Assembly (NCBI RefSeq): GCF_013277415.1 | Contig: NZ_VMMX01000003.1 | Location: 239,413-303,412, forward strand | Reading direction: 5' to 3' | Length of the DNA stretch: 64,000 nt | Source: Streptococcus sp. 68 | GTDB lineage: Bacteria > Bacillota > Bacilli > Lactobacillales > Streptococcaceae | In this document: positions 36,256 through 44,743 of the stretch, piece by piece | Numbering within the stretch: the first letter of the stretch is position 1 | How the letters are laid out: the number at the start of each line of letters is the position of its first letter | The notes under the pieces: model-generated | What the model saw: only the letters and a program-made list of their open reading frames with translations | Told to the model about the DNA's origin: nothing | The model's database searches: none | Translations under genes and position numbers: made by a program

Positions 36256-36783
36256 ATGAATACGCGGAAAAAGACACAATTTATGACCATGACTGCCCTC
36301 TTAACGGCTATTGCAATTTTGATTCCGATTGTGATGCCTTTTAAGATTGTCATTCCTCCTGCTTCTTACACTTTGGGGAGCCATATCGCTATTTTTATTG
36401 CCATGTTCTTGTCGCCCTTAATGGCTGTTTTTGTCATCCTAGCCTCTAGTTTTGGATTCTTGATGGCTGGCTACCCCATGGTTATCGTATTTCGAGCTTT
36501 TTCCCATATCTTTTTTGGGACTTTGGGGGCTCTTTACCTACAAAAATTCCCCGATACCCTAGATAAACCAAAAGCTTCCTGGATTTTCAACTTTGTTTTA
36601 GCGCTTGTCCATGCCCTTGCTGAAGTATTAGCCTGTGTCGTTTTTTACGCCACTTCCGGTACCAATGTAGAAAATATGTTTTATGTTCTATTTGTGCTGG
36701 TTGGATTTGGCACAATTATCCATAGTATGGTAGACTATACATTAGCACTAGCTGTCTATAAAGTGCTTCGAAAACGCCGTTAA
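36256..36783 (+). CDS. niaX: Niacin ECF transporter S component NiaX
   Basis: A 175-residue membrane protein with about six hydrophobic segments: FMTMTALLTAIAILIPIVMP at the N-terminus and IPPASYTLGSHIAIFIAMFLSP typical of NiaX. It binds nicotinic acid or nicotinamide outside the cell and works with the shared EcfAAT energising module. It is followed 11 nt later by the NAD regulator niaR and has the NiaR-type site upstream, so the pair forms a niacin-repressed salvage operon. AAAAAGGAG is the ribosome site. Confidence 0.88.
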   Translation: MNTRKKTQFMTMTALLTAIAILIPIVMPFKIVIPPASYTLGSHIAIFIAMFLSPLMAVFVILASSFGFLMAGYPMVIVFRAFSHIFFGTLGALYLQKFPDTLDKPKASWIFNFVLALVHALAEVLACVVFYATSGTNVENMFYVLFVLVGFGTIIHSMVDYTLALAVYKVLRKRR

Positions 36784-36794
36784 AAGGAAGAACT

Positions 36795-37310
36795 ATGACA
36801 AAAGATCGCAAACAAGCCCTGCTCCAACTCTTGAAAGAAGCTCCTAAAGCCCTTAATGGCCAAAGTTTGGCGGAACATTTTCATGTCACACGTCAGGTCA
36901 TTGTACAGGACATTGCAATTTTAAGAGCCGATGGCGCTCCTATCCTATCCACTAATCGTGGCTACGTCTATAAGCAAGTTGATGTCAATCCATACGTCCA
37001 CAAACTTTTCAAAGTGAAACATGAAGTTGAAGAAATCGGTCAAGAACTCCTTGCTATCGTAGATAATGGTGGACGTGTTCAAAATACCTTGATTGACCAT
37101 CCCGTTTATGGAGAAATTGAAACCTTGCTAAAACTGTCTTGTCGCAGAGATGTGCAACATTTTCTAGAACAAGTCGAGCATTCTGACTTTAGACCCCTAT
37201 CTGAATTGACAGATGGTATCCATTACCACCTAGTCGAAGCCGAAACACAACAAGACCTCCACTATATTGAGGAGGCCTTGGATCAGCTAGGTTATTTAGT
37301 AAAAGACTAG
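36795..37310 (+). CDS. niaR: NAD-biosynthesis repressor NiaR
   Basis: A 171-residue regulator with an N-terminal helix-turn-helix (KALNGQSLAEHFHVTRQVIVQDIAIL) and a C-terminal 3H domain whose conserved histidines appear in YVHKLFKVKHEVEE, LIDHPVYGEI and DGIHYHLVEA. These bind a metal and nicotinic acid as corepressor. It autoregulates with niaX. Its stop codon shares CTAG with the stop of a truncated mutT copy on the other strand. A second, 23-codon copy of its 3' end lies at 43435. Confidence 0.9.
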   Translation: MTKDRKQALLQLLKEAPKALNGQSLAEHFHVTRQVIVQDIAILRADGAPILSTNRGYVYKQVDVNPYVHKLFKVKHEVEEIGQELLAIVDNGGRVQNTLIDHPVYGEIETLLKLSCRRDVQHFLEQVEHSDFRPLSELTDGIHYHLVEAETQQDLHYIEEALDQLGYLVKD

Positions 37311-37448
37311 AAGATTTTCTTCTCCCAATCATCTTCTGTACGGCGAGGGTAGAAAAATTCAGATTTGTCCGGAGCTTCCATCATCTCCATCAAAGGTAGC
37401 ATATCATAGGCCAGATCCAAGTTTGGAATCTGGTCTTTTTGCACCCAA
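37307..37448 (-). pseudogene. mutT 3'-end fragment, left copy
   Basis: It codes WVQKDQIPNLDLAYDML and the rest of the C-terminal 47 residues of the NUDIX protein at 44744, with an intact stop inside the shared CTAG, but no start or NUDIX box. Homology stops sharply at 37448, where the rbs insertion begins. This is probably the remnant of the native mutT end next to niaR. The 76 bp to rbsB hold no clear terminator. Confidence 0.88.
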
Positions 37449-37524
37449 TAACTCAATTAGTAACAATGATATTTAAAAACTACATTGAATGAAAATTAAC
37501 AACCACCTACTTACTAAAAATATA

Positions 37525-38490
37525 TCACCAGTTATGTTGATCAACATTATCCTTAGTCACAAGATAAATTGGAGAAACTGTTTCTTTTTCCAGTTTTTTC
37601 CCTTGATAATGATCGATTGCTGATTGAATAGCAATTTCACCCATCTTAGCTGGTTGCTGAGCAATAGTGGCAGTAATATCACCTTTTGAAATAGCGTCAT
37701 GTGCATCTGGTTGACCATCAATACCAACAATTAATACATTGCTAAGGCCAGCTGCTTTTACTGCTTGTGCAGCTCCTAACGCCATCTCATCATTCTGTGC
37801 AAAGATTGCTTGTACTTCTTTGTTTCCTTGAATCATATTTTGCGCTGTATTCAAAGCTTTTGCGCGATCAAAATTAGCGGATTGACTAGAAAGAACATCT
37901 AAATTTGTCTTTGAAATTTGTTCAAATCCTTTACCTCTATCTACAGTTGCAGAAGCGCCAGGGACTCCTGATAATTCAAAAGTTTTTGCTTTTTCTCCCA
38001 ATTGCTTGGTAATAAATTCTGCAGCCATTTTACCTGCTTCTACGTTATCAGAAGCAACAGTTGTCAAGACTTCACCGCCATTACTACCGCGGTCAATTAA
38101 GATTACTGGAATATTTGCATTATTAGCAGCTTTAATAGATGTTACAATTGCATCAGAATCAACTGGATTAATTAGTAAAGCATCTACATTTTGACTAATA
38201 AAATTTTGAATATCATCTGCTTGTCTAGCAGCATCATCTTGTGCATCTGCTATCTTCAAAGTTACTTCTTTTTCTCTTGCGGCTTTTTCAAGACCATCTT
38301 TCATAGCTACAAAATAGGGATTGTTAGTAGTCGAAATAGAAACTCCTAATTTTAATTCTTTTGCCGACTTTTGAATCGTAGATTTATTATCATTTGATGA
38401 ATTTCCTAAACCAGTTTTTCCACAAGCTACTAAAGCAAAAATAAATGTTACAAACAAAGCAAAAATGCTAATTTTTTTAATAATTTTCAT
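37525..38490 (-). CDS. rbsB: Ribose ABC transporter substrate-binding lipoprotein
   Basis: A 321-residue periplasmic-binding-protein type I fold anchored as a lipoprotein: signal peptide with lipobox LVAC (residues 20-23), then LKLGVSISTTNNPYFVAMKDG, NPVDSDAIVTSIKAANN, NIPVILIDRGSNGG and IFAQNDEMALGA, all typical of RbsB. It captures D-ribose for RbsAC. Last gene of the six-gene rbsRKDACB operon. RbsA and RbsC lie directly upstream in the transcript. Confidence 0.93.
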   Translation of the reverse strand: MKIIKKISIFALFVTFIFALVACGKTGLGNSSNDNKSTIQKSAKELKLGVSISTTNNPYFVAMKDGLEKAAREKEVTLKIADAQDDAARQADDIQNFISQNVDALLINPVDSDAIVTSIKAANNANIPVILIDRGSNGGEVLTTVASDNVEAGKMAAEFITKQLGEKAKTFELSGVPGASATVDRGKGFEQISKTNLDVLSSQSANFDRAKALNTAQNMIQGNKEVQAIFAQNDEMALGAAQAVKAAGLSNVLIVGIDGQPDAHDAISKGDITATIAQQPAKMGEIAIQSAIDHYQGKKLEKETVSPIYLVTKDNVDQHNW

Positions 38491-38593
38491 GTTATTACTC
38501 CTCGTAATATATATCTATAGGGATAGTTTCCATCCCGACTATTGTTCGTCATCTAATAAATTATTACTATTTCCAAAAAAATTGAAAATGATT

Positions 38594-39538
38594 CTACTGT
38601 TTTACAACTTTAAAACGATCAATCAGAACAGCAATTAAAATTACAACTCCTTTTACTACTTGCTGCCAAAATGCTGAAACACCAATAATATTAAGTCCAT
38701 TATTCAAAACTCCAATAATTAAAGCACCTATTAGAGTCCCCAGTATACGACCTTTACCTCCTGATAATGAGGTTCCCCCAAGAACAACAGCTGCAATAGC
38801 ATCCATTTCATAACTAGCACCTGCTGTTGGTTGAGCAGAACTTAAGCGTGATGTTATAATTAATCCAGAAATTGAAGCCATCATACCTGATATTGAATAA
38901 ATGATAATTTTCACTTTATTTAATTTCACACCTGATATATATGCTGCTTTTTCATTCCCCCCTATAGCATATACAGATTTACCAAATGCTGTTTTATGAA
39001 GTAAAACATATAAAACAATAAATACAATAAACATAATAATTACAGGAAATGGAATTCCGACTATGTAACCTTGCCCCAAAAATTGAAATAAGAATGTATC
39101 ACTTAATCCTTTTGTAATAGGATTCCCATTTGTATAAACAAGTGTTGCGCCTCTAAAAATAGTCATAGTTGCTAAAGTAACGATAAATGGAGCTAATTTC
39201 CCGTAGGAAATCAATAAACCATTCATCATCCCCAGAATGCAACCCAAAATTAAAGAGATGAGAATTGCTAACGCAACAGGCATTCCAGATCCTAATAAAC
39301 CAGCTGTTAGCGCACTGGATAAGGCTAAAATTGATCCTACTGATAAATCAATTCCACCTGTTAGAATAACAAAAGTCATTCCAAAAGCAATCAGTGCATT
39401 TGATGTTACTTGCAATAGTAAATTTAACAAATTATTTGCTGTTAAAAAATTTGAATTGATAATAGTGATGACAGCCATTAAAATTATCAATGCTATTACT
39501 GTTGTCAATTCTGACATATACTTCATAGTATTTTTCAC
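38594..39538 (-). CDS. rbsC: Ribose ABC transporter permease
   Basis: A 314-residue membrane protein with about eight to ten hydrophobic helices: FGMTFVILTGGIDLSVGSIL (the sugar-permease signature), GKLAPFIVTLATMTIFRGA, EMDAIAAVVLGGTSLSGGKG and GTLIGALIIGVLNNGLN. It forms the membrane channel with RbsA. The start is GTG at 39538, because AGGAGG lies 8 nt upstream; ATG 39526 is too far. One base separates it from the rbsA stop. Confidence 0.93.
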   Translation of the reverse strand: MKNTMKYMSELTTVIALIILMAVITIINSNFLTANNLLNLLLQVTSNALIAFGMTFVILTGGIDLSVGSILALSSALTAGLLGSGMPVALAILISLILGCILGMMNGLLISYGKLAPFIVTLATMTIFRGATLVYTNGNPITKGLSDTFLFQFLGQGYIVGIPFPVIIMFIVFIVLYVLLHKTAFGKSVYAIGGNEKAAYISGVKLNKVKIIIYSISGMMASISGLIITSRLSSAQPTAGASYEMDAIAAVVLGGTSLSGGKGRILGTLIGALIIGVLNNGLNIIGVSAFWQQVVKGVVILIAVLIDRFKVVKQ

Positions 39539-39539
39539 A

Positions 39540-41018
39540 CTATTGTCCTCCTGTAGCTAGTTGCATAACTTTTTCTTGTGTAGCTTCTCGACGTGTTAAT
39601 TCCCCACTAATTCTACCTTCATGCATGACCATAATGCGATCACTGACTCCAATCACTTCTGGTAAATCTGAAGAGACCATAATAATCGGTACACCTCGTT
39701 CAGCCAATTCATTCATTAATTGGTAAATTTCACGCTTAGCTCCAACATCTACCCCACGAGTTGGCTCATCTAAAATCAGTACTTTTGGTGCAATACCTAT
39801 CCATTTTGCTAAAACTACTTTCTGTTGGTTACCACCAGAAAGTGTTCCAACTTCCTTATCTGGATAACCTGATTTAATTCGTAGCCTATCAATTAAACGT
39901 TGTACAAATATATCACTTGTTTTATTATCAAAAATACCATTTTTAACAAAATCACGAGTACTAGGTAAAGTCATATTATCTTTAATAGAAAAATCTAAAA
40001 TCAATCCCTCGTCTTTACGATCTTCTGTTAAGAAACCAATTCCATGCTTAATTGCTTCAAAAGGATTTTTAATTATCAGTTGTTCTTCGTTTATTATAAT
40101 TTGACCAGATTTTAAAGAATCAATTCCAAAAATTGCTCGCATTATTTCAGTACGACCAGCACCCATCAAACCAGAAAAACCAAGAATTTCCCCTTGACGT
40201 ACATAGAAAGAAATATCCGTAAAAGCATCACCAGAAAGATTCTTAGCTTGAAAAACAATATTCCCAATATCAGCCTTTTTTTCTGGATAATAATCTTCTA
40301 ATTCACGACCTACCATCTTCTGAACTAATTCATCCGCATTAGTTAACTTCGTTTTCTTAGTATCAATTACAAACCCATCCCTCATAACAGTTATAAGATC
40401 TGTAATCTTAAAGATTTCTTCCATCCGATGCGAAATATACACAATACCTACACCATCAGATTTTAATCCTTCTATCACTTTAAAAAGTGTTTCAGTTTCA
40501 CGATCAGTTAAAGCTGCTGTGGGTTCATCCATAATTAACAAGGAAACTTCTGATAATAAACATTTTGCTATTTCTATCATTTGTTGTTGTCCGACTGATA
40601 ATTGACCAATGATTGCATCGAGAGGAATAGAGATATTAAGACGTTTAAATGCTTCTTTAGCTTTCCTTTCCATACTAGCCTTATCTAGAAACCCAATCGA
40701 ATTTTTTATTTCTCTTCCTAAAAAAAGATTATCAAGTACAGTCATATCTGGCCAAGTATTCATTTCTTGATGAATAAAACTCAATCCAAACCGTTCTGCC
40801 TCTTGAGGATTAGAAAATGTTTTTTCTTTTCCATCAATAAAAATAGTTCCTGAAGTAGCTGGAAAAAGTCCAGTTAAAATATTCATTAAGGTTGATTTGC
40901 CTGCACCATTCTCCCCCATTAAAGCATGAACTTCTCCTGAATTAAGAACCAAATCAATACTTTCTAAAACACGATTATTCCCAAAAGATTTTGAAATGTT
41001 CTTCATTTCAATTTTCAT
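39540..41018 (-). CDS. rbsA: Ribose ABC transporter ATP-binding protein (double NBD)
   Basis: A 492-residue protein with two ATPase domains, as in the carbohydrate-uptake class 2 family. NBD1: GENGAGKSTLMNIL, LSVGQQQMIEIAKCLL, LLIMDEPTAALT. NBD2: a degenerate Walker A (SGLMGAGRTEIMRAIFG), LSGGNQQKVVLAKW, LILDEPTRGVDVG. This asymmetry is normal for RbsA. ATG 41018 is used (AAGGGGG 6 nt upstream); TTG 41024 is less likely. Confidence 0.94.
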   Translation of the reverse strand: MKIEMKNISKSFGNNRVLESIDLVLNSGEVHALMGENGAGKSTLMNILTGLFPATSGTIFIDGKEKTFSNPQEAERFGLSFIHQEMNTWPDMTVLDNLFLGREIKNSIGFLDKASMERKAKEAFKRLNISIPLDAIIGQLSVGQQQMIEIAKCLLSEVSLLIMDEPTAALTDRETETLFKVIEGLKSDGVGIVYISHRMEEIFKITDLITVMRDGFVIDTKKTKLTNADELVQKMVGRELEDYYPEKKADIGNIVFQAKNLSGDAFTDISFYVRQGEILGFSGLMGAGRTEIMRAIFGIDSLKSGQIIINEEQLIIKNPFEAIKHGIGFLTEDRKDEGLILDFSIKDNMTLPSTRDFVKNGIFDNKTSDIFVQRLIDRLRIKSGYPDKEVGTLSGGNQQKVVLAKWIGIAPKVLILDEPTRGVDVGAKREIYQLMNELAERGVPIIMVSSDLPEVIGVSDRIMVMHEGRISGELTRREATQEKVMQLATGGQ

Positions 41019-41031
41019 AGGCAACCCCCTT

Positions 41032-41430
41032 CTAAATAATAACTCCTGATTGCAAGATTATATTCGAATATGGTGTATCTTCCCCAGTGCGAATAACTGC
41101 TTTAACTTTAGTATTCATAGCTTTCAATTCTTCATGACTAATATATTCAATAATTATATTCGATCCTAAAAGATCTAGAACTGCATGCCACTGTTCTTTG
41201 TTTTTTTCCTTAATTTCTTCTGCTAAGAAAATTTTTTCAATAAGTACATGATCTGAATATTCTTTTAAAACCTCTAAAAAACTTGGACTACCTTTTCTTA
41301 ATGCTAAATCAATTTTATCAACACCTTTTGGAACTGGCAATCCTAAATCTCCGATACAAACCAAATCCATATGACCTAAATCATCAGCTAGTTTTGCTAT
41401 ATTACTATTTAAAATCCCATATTTCTTCAT
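41032..41430 (-). CDS. rbsD: D-ribose pyranase
   Basis: Converts beta-pyranose to furanose ribose so that RbsK can phosphorylate it. The 132-residue protein has the family start KKYGILNSNIAKLADDLGHMD with the catalytic His20, CIGDLGLPVPKGVDKIDLAL and the C-terminal RTGEDTPYSNIILQSGV. It overlaps the rbsK 3' end by 26 nt. Confidence 0.94.
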   Translation of the reverse strand: MKKYGILNSNIAKLADDLGHMDLVCIGDLGLPVPKGVDKIDLALRKGSPSFLEVLKEYSDHVLIEKIFLAEEIKEKNKEQWHAVLDLLGSNIIIEYISHEELKAMNTKVKAVIRTGEDTPYSNIILQSGVII

Positions 41431-42316
41431 ATCCTGAATGCTCCTTTATTTCTTTCAAACTCGGCATGCCTCCTTGCGCTCCAAATCTTTGAACAGAAAG
41501 ATGTGAAGCAATCGTTGCAAAGGACAATGCAACATTCATCTCTTTTCCTTTTGAGATAGCATAAGCAAAAGCACCATTAAACGTATCTCCTGCTCCTGTA
41601 GTATCAACTACTTCTGCTTTTATAGCAGGAATCTTCTGAACTGCTGTCCCATCATAATAAATAGAACCTTCAACTCCTAATGTCACAATCATTTTATTAG
41701 GATAAATTTTAATAATTTCTTCTAATTTCTTATCTGGAAAAAGCTCTGAACATTCATGCTCATTAGGAGTAATAAAATCACAAAAAGGAATCATCTCTAT
41801 GTCTGTTTCTCTAGCTGGTGCAGGATTGTAAAGCACCTTAACTTGATTTTCTTGACAAAATTTAGCTATAGATAGGTTGGCTTCATGTGGTATTTCATTC
41901 TGTAATACAACAATACTTGCATCACTAATCAATTCCCACTCATTTTTCCAATCATTTGTTTTAACTAAATTATTCGCTCCGGGATAATAAATAATCCTAT
42001 TATCACCTCCATATAAAGTAATTTGTGCAGCTCCTGTAGATTGTGGTACCGTTCCCACATGTTCTGTAGAAATATTATTATTTTGCAAATTACTTAGTAA
42101 ATCTTCTGAAAAAATATCTTCTCCGACGTTTCCAAATATGTAAATATTATCTTCTACACTGGATAATCTACCAATAGCTACAGCTTGATTTGCACCTTTT
42201 CCACCTGGAACTATATTAAATGAATCCCCAAAAATCGTTTCACCTCCTTCTGGAATCCTTTTTGTTCTCATAACTAAGTCCATTGAAATACTTCCAACAA
42301 CAACAATTTTACTCAT
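41405..42316 (-). CDS. rbsK: Ribokinase
   Basis: A PfkB-family kinase making ribose-5-phosphate. The 303-residue protein has the substrate motif VPGGKGANQAVAIGRL (near 32-47), the sugar-contact GSISMDLVMR, and the ATP/catalytic signature DTTGAGDTFNGAFAYA with the base Asp. Its ATG overlaps the rbsR stop by one base (TAATG). Full length. Confidence 0.95.
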   Translation of the reverse strand: MSKIVVVGSISMDLVMRTKRIPEGGETIFGDSFNIVPGGKGANQAVAIGRLSSVEDNIYIFGNVGEDIFSEDLLSNLQNNNISTEHVGTVPQSTGAAQITLYGGDNRIIYYPGANNLVKTNDWKNEWELISDASIVVLQNEIPHEANLSIAKFCQENQVKVLYNPAPARETDIEMIPFCDFITPNEHECSELFPDKKLEEIIKIYPNKMIVTLGVEGSIYYDGTAVQKIPAIKAEVVDTTGAGDTFNGAFAYAISKGKEMNVALSFATIASHLSVQRFGAQGGMPSLKEIKEHSGYEEIWDFK

Positions 42317-43290
42317 TACTTTCTCCTTAATGTATTTCTTTCTACGTATCTAACAGGTAGTTTAATTTTAGCTTCATCTATAGAGAACTTATTTGCCATA
42401 TTATAGATTAGCTTTGCAGCCTGTTCTCCCATTTTATATGATGATTGGTGAATAGTTGATAAAGAAGGGTAAATAAATTGACTAAGTACAATATCGTCAT
42501 AACCAATGATTTGAATATCATCTGGAATTTTTTTACCAATTGCTAAAATTTCATGAATATAAGCTATCGCATGAATATCTGAAGGTGCTATAATACTATC
42601 GATATTGGGATTTCTTTTTAGATTCTCTTTAGCTTCTTTTTGAATTTTTTCAAAGTCAAACGTTTCACTTTCTTCAATACAAATTTCTAAAGATTTATTC
42701 CTCAAATAGTTTAAACTTGCTTCAAACCGTTCCGCGATATTCTCGGCTTTATCATCTAAAACTTTAATAATCAGAACTTGTTTAGCACCTGCATTACAGA
42801 TTGCTTCAGCAGCCAAACGACCACCTGACTGATTATCAGAAAAAACACCGTAACCTGTATCTTTACTAATTCGATCAACCACAACAACAGGTAATGATAA
42901 ATCTGGATATTCTTTTGTGAAGTCATGTGTAGTAATAATTCCAGCAGCATTTGTTTTCAACAGTAAATTAACATATTCACTCAAAGATTCTTGGTCTGAA
43001 ATCGTACCAACCATAATTCTATAACCTTTATCTTTCAAATATGATTCAGCTCCTCGAACCAATCTTGGGAAGAAGGGATTTGAAATATCTGGCAATAAGA
43101 GTCCCACCATTTGGTTTTTTTTGGTTTTCAAAGATTGTGCTAATACATTTGGTGTGTAATTTAATTTTTTAATCGCATTTTTTATTTTCTCTCTCGCATC
43201 ATCTCCAACATAACCTTTTTTTGATATATATCTTGAAACCGTTGATTTTGATACTCCAGCTTCTTCAGCAACCTGTTTTATTGTAGTCAT
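42316..43290 (-). CDS. rbsR: LacI-family ribose operon repressor
   Basis: A 324-residue regulator with an N-terminal LacI helix-turn-helix and hinge (TTIKQVAEEAGVSKSTVSRY, LNYTPNVLAQSLKTK) and a ribose-binding-like core (VGLLLPDISNPFFPRLVRGAE, IIAPSDIHAIAYI, IIGYDDIVLSQF). It is the first gene of the operon it presumably controls. Of two adjacent ATGs I prefer the second (43290), since AGGAGGA is too close to the first. Operator candidates lie just upstream. Confidence 0.9.
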   Translation of the reverse strand: MTTIKQVAEEAGVSKSTVSRYISKKGYVGDDAREKIKNAIKKLNYTPNVLAQSLKTKKNQMVGLLLPDISNPFFPRLVRGAESYLKDKGYRIMVGTISDQESLSEYVNLLLKTNAAGIITTHDFTKEYPDLSLPVVVVDRISKDTGYGVFSDNQSGGRLAAEAICNAGAKQVLIIKVLDDKAENIAERFEASLNYLRNKSLEICIEESETFDFEKIQKEAKENLKRNPNIDSIIAPSDIHAIAYIHEILAIGKKIPDDIQIIGYDDIVLSQFIYPSLSTIHQSSYKMGEQAAKLIYNMANKFSIDEAKIKLPVRYVERNTLRRK

Positions 43291-43311
43291 CATTCCTCCT
43301 TCTTACGTTGT

Positions 43312-43322
43312 GGAACCGTTCC
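43312..43322. promoter_or_regulatory. Candidate RbsR operator
   Basis: GGAACCGTTCC is a perfect odd palindrome with a central CG-type LacI-family step. It lies just downstream of the predicted start site, between promoter and rbsR. Confidence 0.45.
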
Positions 43323-43330
43323 CTTATTCT

Positions 43331-43359
43331 ATAGTAAACGTTTTCTTTTGATTTGTCAA
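43331..43359 (-). promoter_or_regulatory. rbs operon promoter with cre-like site
   Basis: The minus strand has TTGACA (43354-43359), 17 bp, and TACTAT (43331-43336). AAGAAAACGTTTACT (43333-43347) fits the CcpA cre consensus with two mismatches and overlaps the spacer and -10, fitting glucose repression of ribose use. Confidence 0.55.
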
Positions 43360-43434
43360 TACTTTTCTAAAAATATTTTAAATTTATTTCAGAGTACATA
43401 TATTTTTTCCAAATCCATTATTACTATTATACAG

Positions 43435-43503
43435 GAAATACAACAAGGCCTCCACTATATCGAGGAGGCCTTGGACCAACTTGGTTATTTAGTAAAAGAC
43501 TAG
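43435..43503 (+). pseudogene. niaR 3'-end fragment (23 codons)
   Basis: In frame it reads EIQQGLHYIEEALDQLGYL then VKD-stop, against ETQQDLHYIEEALDQLGYL in intact niaR. No promoter or start. It marks the right edge of the rbs insertion and shows that this side came from a second niaR-mutT junction. Confidence 0.9.
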
Positions 43504-43652
43504 AAAATTTTCTTTTCCCAATCGTCTTCTGTACGATGACGGTAGAAAAACTCTGATTTGTCAGGAGCTTCCATCATCTCCATCAAAGGTAACATATCAT
43601 AGTCCAGATCCAAGTTTGGAATCTGGTCTTTTTGCACCCAAGAAACTTCTCC
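43500..43652 (-). pseudogene. mutT 3'-end fragment, middle copy
   Basis: It codes the C-terminal 50 or so residues of the NUDIX protein (EVSWVQKDQIPNLDLDYDML onward, ending WEKKIF-stop). The stop shares CTAG with the niaR fragment. It resembles the left fragment at about 90% by eye. Homology ends near 43652. No start codon or NUDIX box remains. Sequence from 43653 to 43769 holds nothing I recognise. Confidence 0.88.
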
Positions 43653-43769
43653 AAATCCAAAAGATTGAGATTTTTATATAGAATCAGCTATAGCATGCTC
43701 TAAAGACTATCCGCTTGATTTTATATCGAAAAGCTTCTCCATAATTTTTCACAATTCTTTCCCTTAACT

Positions 43770-44537
43770 TTATTTTCGAGCGATAAACATTCCATATTCT
43801 TTAGGAATAATCAACATACCATTATTAAACTCAGTTTCCAACCTTTTACGAATTATTTCCTCTTCTAGCGAACCTATTTCTGAAATTCCTTTAAAGGATT
43901 GGATGTATTTAACTAGGTCATCTATACTAGTTACCTGTAACTCATCATCATAGAGCAATGTATCGACAGAGTTAAAACACCTACTCAGGTACCTTTTACC
44001 ATTTTGTAAAGTAAAAGTTTTATTTTCCAAATCTTGATTGACCTCATCTTTAAATAAGCTTGCCAAATAATCTACAACTCCATTTTCACCAAATGTAGCA
44101 CAGTAAAAAATTCCGCCTGTTTTTAAGACTCTATTCACCTCAGAGAGCGCTTTAGGAATATCATTTACATGATGTAGAAGCATATTAGCAATAACAATAT
44201 CAAACGTTTCATCCTCAAAAGAAATCTTTTGAATATCCATTATTTCATAGTTAACATTGTCTCTATTTCCAATCACTGATCTCGTTGTTTTCACCATATC
44301 TTTAGAAAAATCTGTAATAACCAACTGCTTCATTTTATCTATAGAATCACTGTTACTTTTCCACAGTTCTCCTGTACCACATCCCAATTCTAGAACCTTT
44401 ACTTCATCAGTGATTTGGTAGTTGGAAAATATCCAATTGTTAAATCCTAATTTATTTTTTGAATACTTCTTATGTATTTTTACTCTAATATCAAGATTAT
44501 CTTGTTTTGCATATTGTTCAATTACTTTATCATCCAT
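43770..44537 (-). CDS. Class I SAM-dependent methyltransferase, substrate unknown
   Basis: A 255-residue protein with SAM motif I VLELGCGTGELWKS (near 49-62), VITDFSKDMVKTTRS, FDIVIANMLLHHVNDIPKAL and the VNRVLKTGGIFYCATFGENG post-motif, the pattern of UbiE/Methyltransf_11/25-type small-molecule methylases. Nothing nearby points to its substrate. GGAAGGACTAG precedes the ATG. It lies between the middle mutT fragment and intact mutT, so it entered with a recombination event. Confidence 0.82.
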   Translation of the reverse strand: MDDKVIEQYAKQDNLDIRVKIHKKYSKNKLGFNNWIFSNYQITDEVKVLELGCGTGELWKSNSDSIDKMKQLVITDFSKDMVKTTRSVIGNRDNVNYEIMDIQKISFEDETFDIVIANMLLHHVNDIPKALSEVNRVLKTGGIFYCATFGENGVVDYLASLFKDEVNQDLENKTFTLQNGKRYLSRCFNSVDTLLYDDELQVTSIDDLVKYIQSFKGISEIGSLEEEIIRKRLETEFNNGMLIIPKEYGMFIARK

Positions 44538-44582
44538 TTTCTAGTCCTTCCTTTCATATTTTAAGATTATACCATAAAATAA

Positions 44583-44620
44583 AACAATCTCCGATTTCAA
44601 AATTGAAGGTGGAGATTGTT
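44583..44620 (-). terminator. Hairpin terminator downstream of mutT
   Basis: AACAATCTCC and GGAGATTGTT form a perfect 10-bp stem, with an inner ATTTC/TGAAG partial helix. TTTTATTTTATGG follows on the minus strand. It is 123 nt after the mutT stop and has a sister sequence at 35862-35901. The rest of 44538-44743 holds nothing evident. Confidence 0.6.
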
Positions 44621-44743
44621 CAAAATATAGGTCGAAAAGAATAATAAGAAATTTAGAGATATTCAGTTGACTTACACCACCATACTTAGCCTATATTTCA
44701 GTACCTTACTTTAAAAGATAACACCTATAGACTAATCATAGAA

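Noticed and set aside
37525-43360. The rbs island as an integrative element or transposon
   Set aside because: No integrase, transposase, attachment repeats or terminal inverted repeats are seen. The duplicated host gene tails fit homologous recombination better.
43500-43652. A small NUDIX gene next to the niaR fragment
   Set aside because: It lacks a start codon and the NUDIX box. It is only the mutT 3' end.
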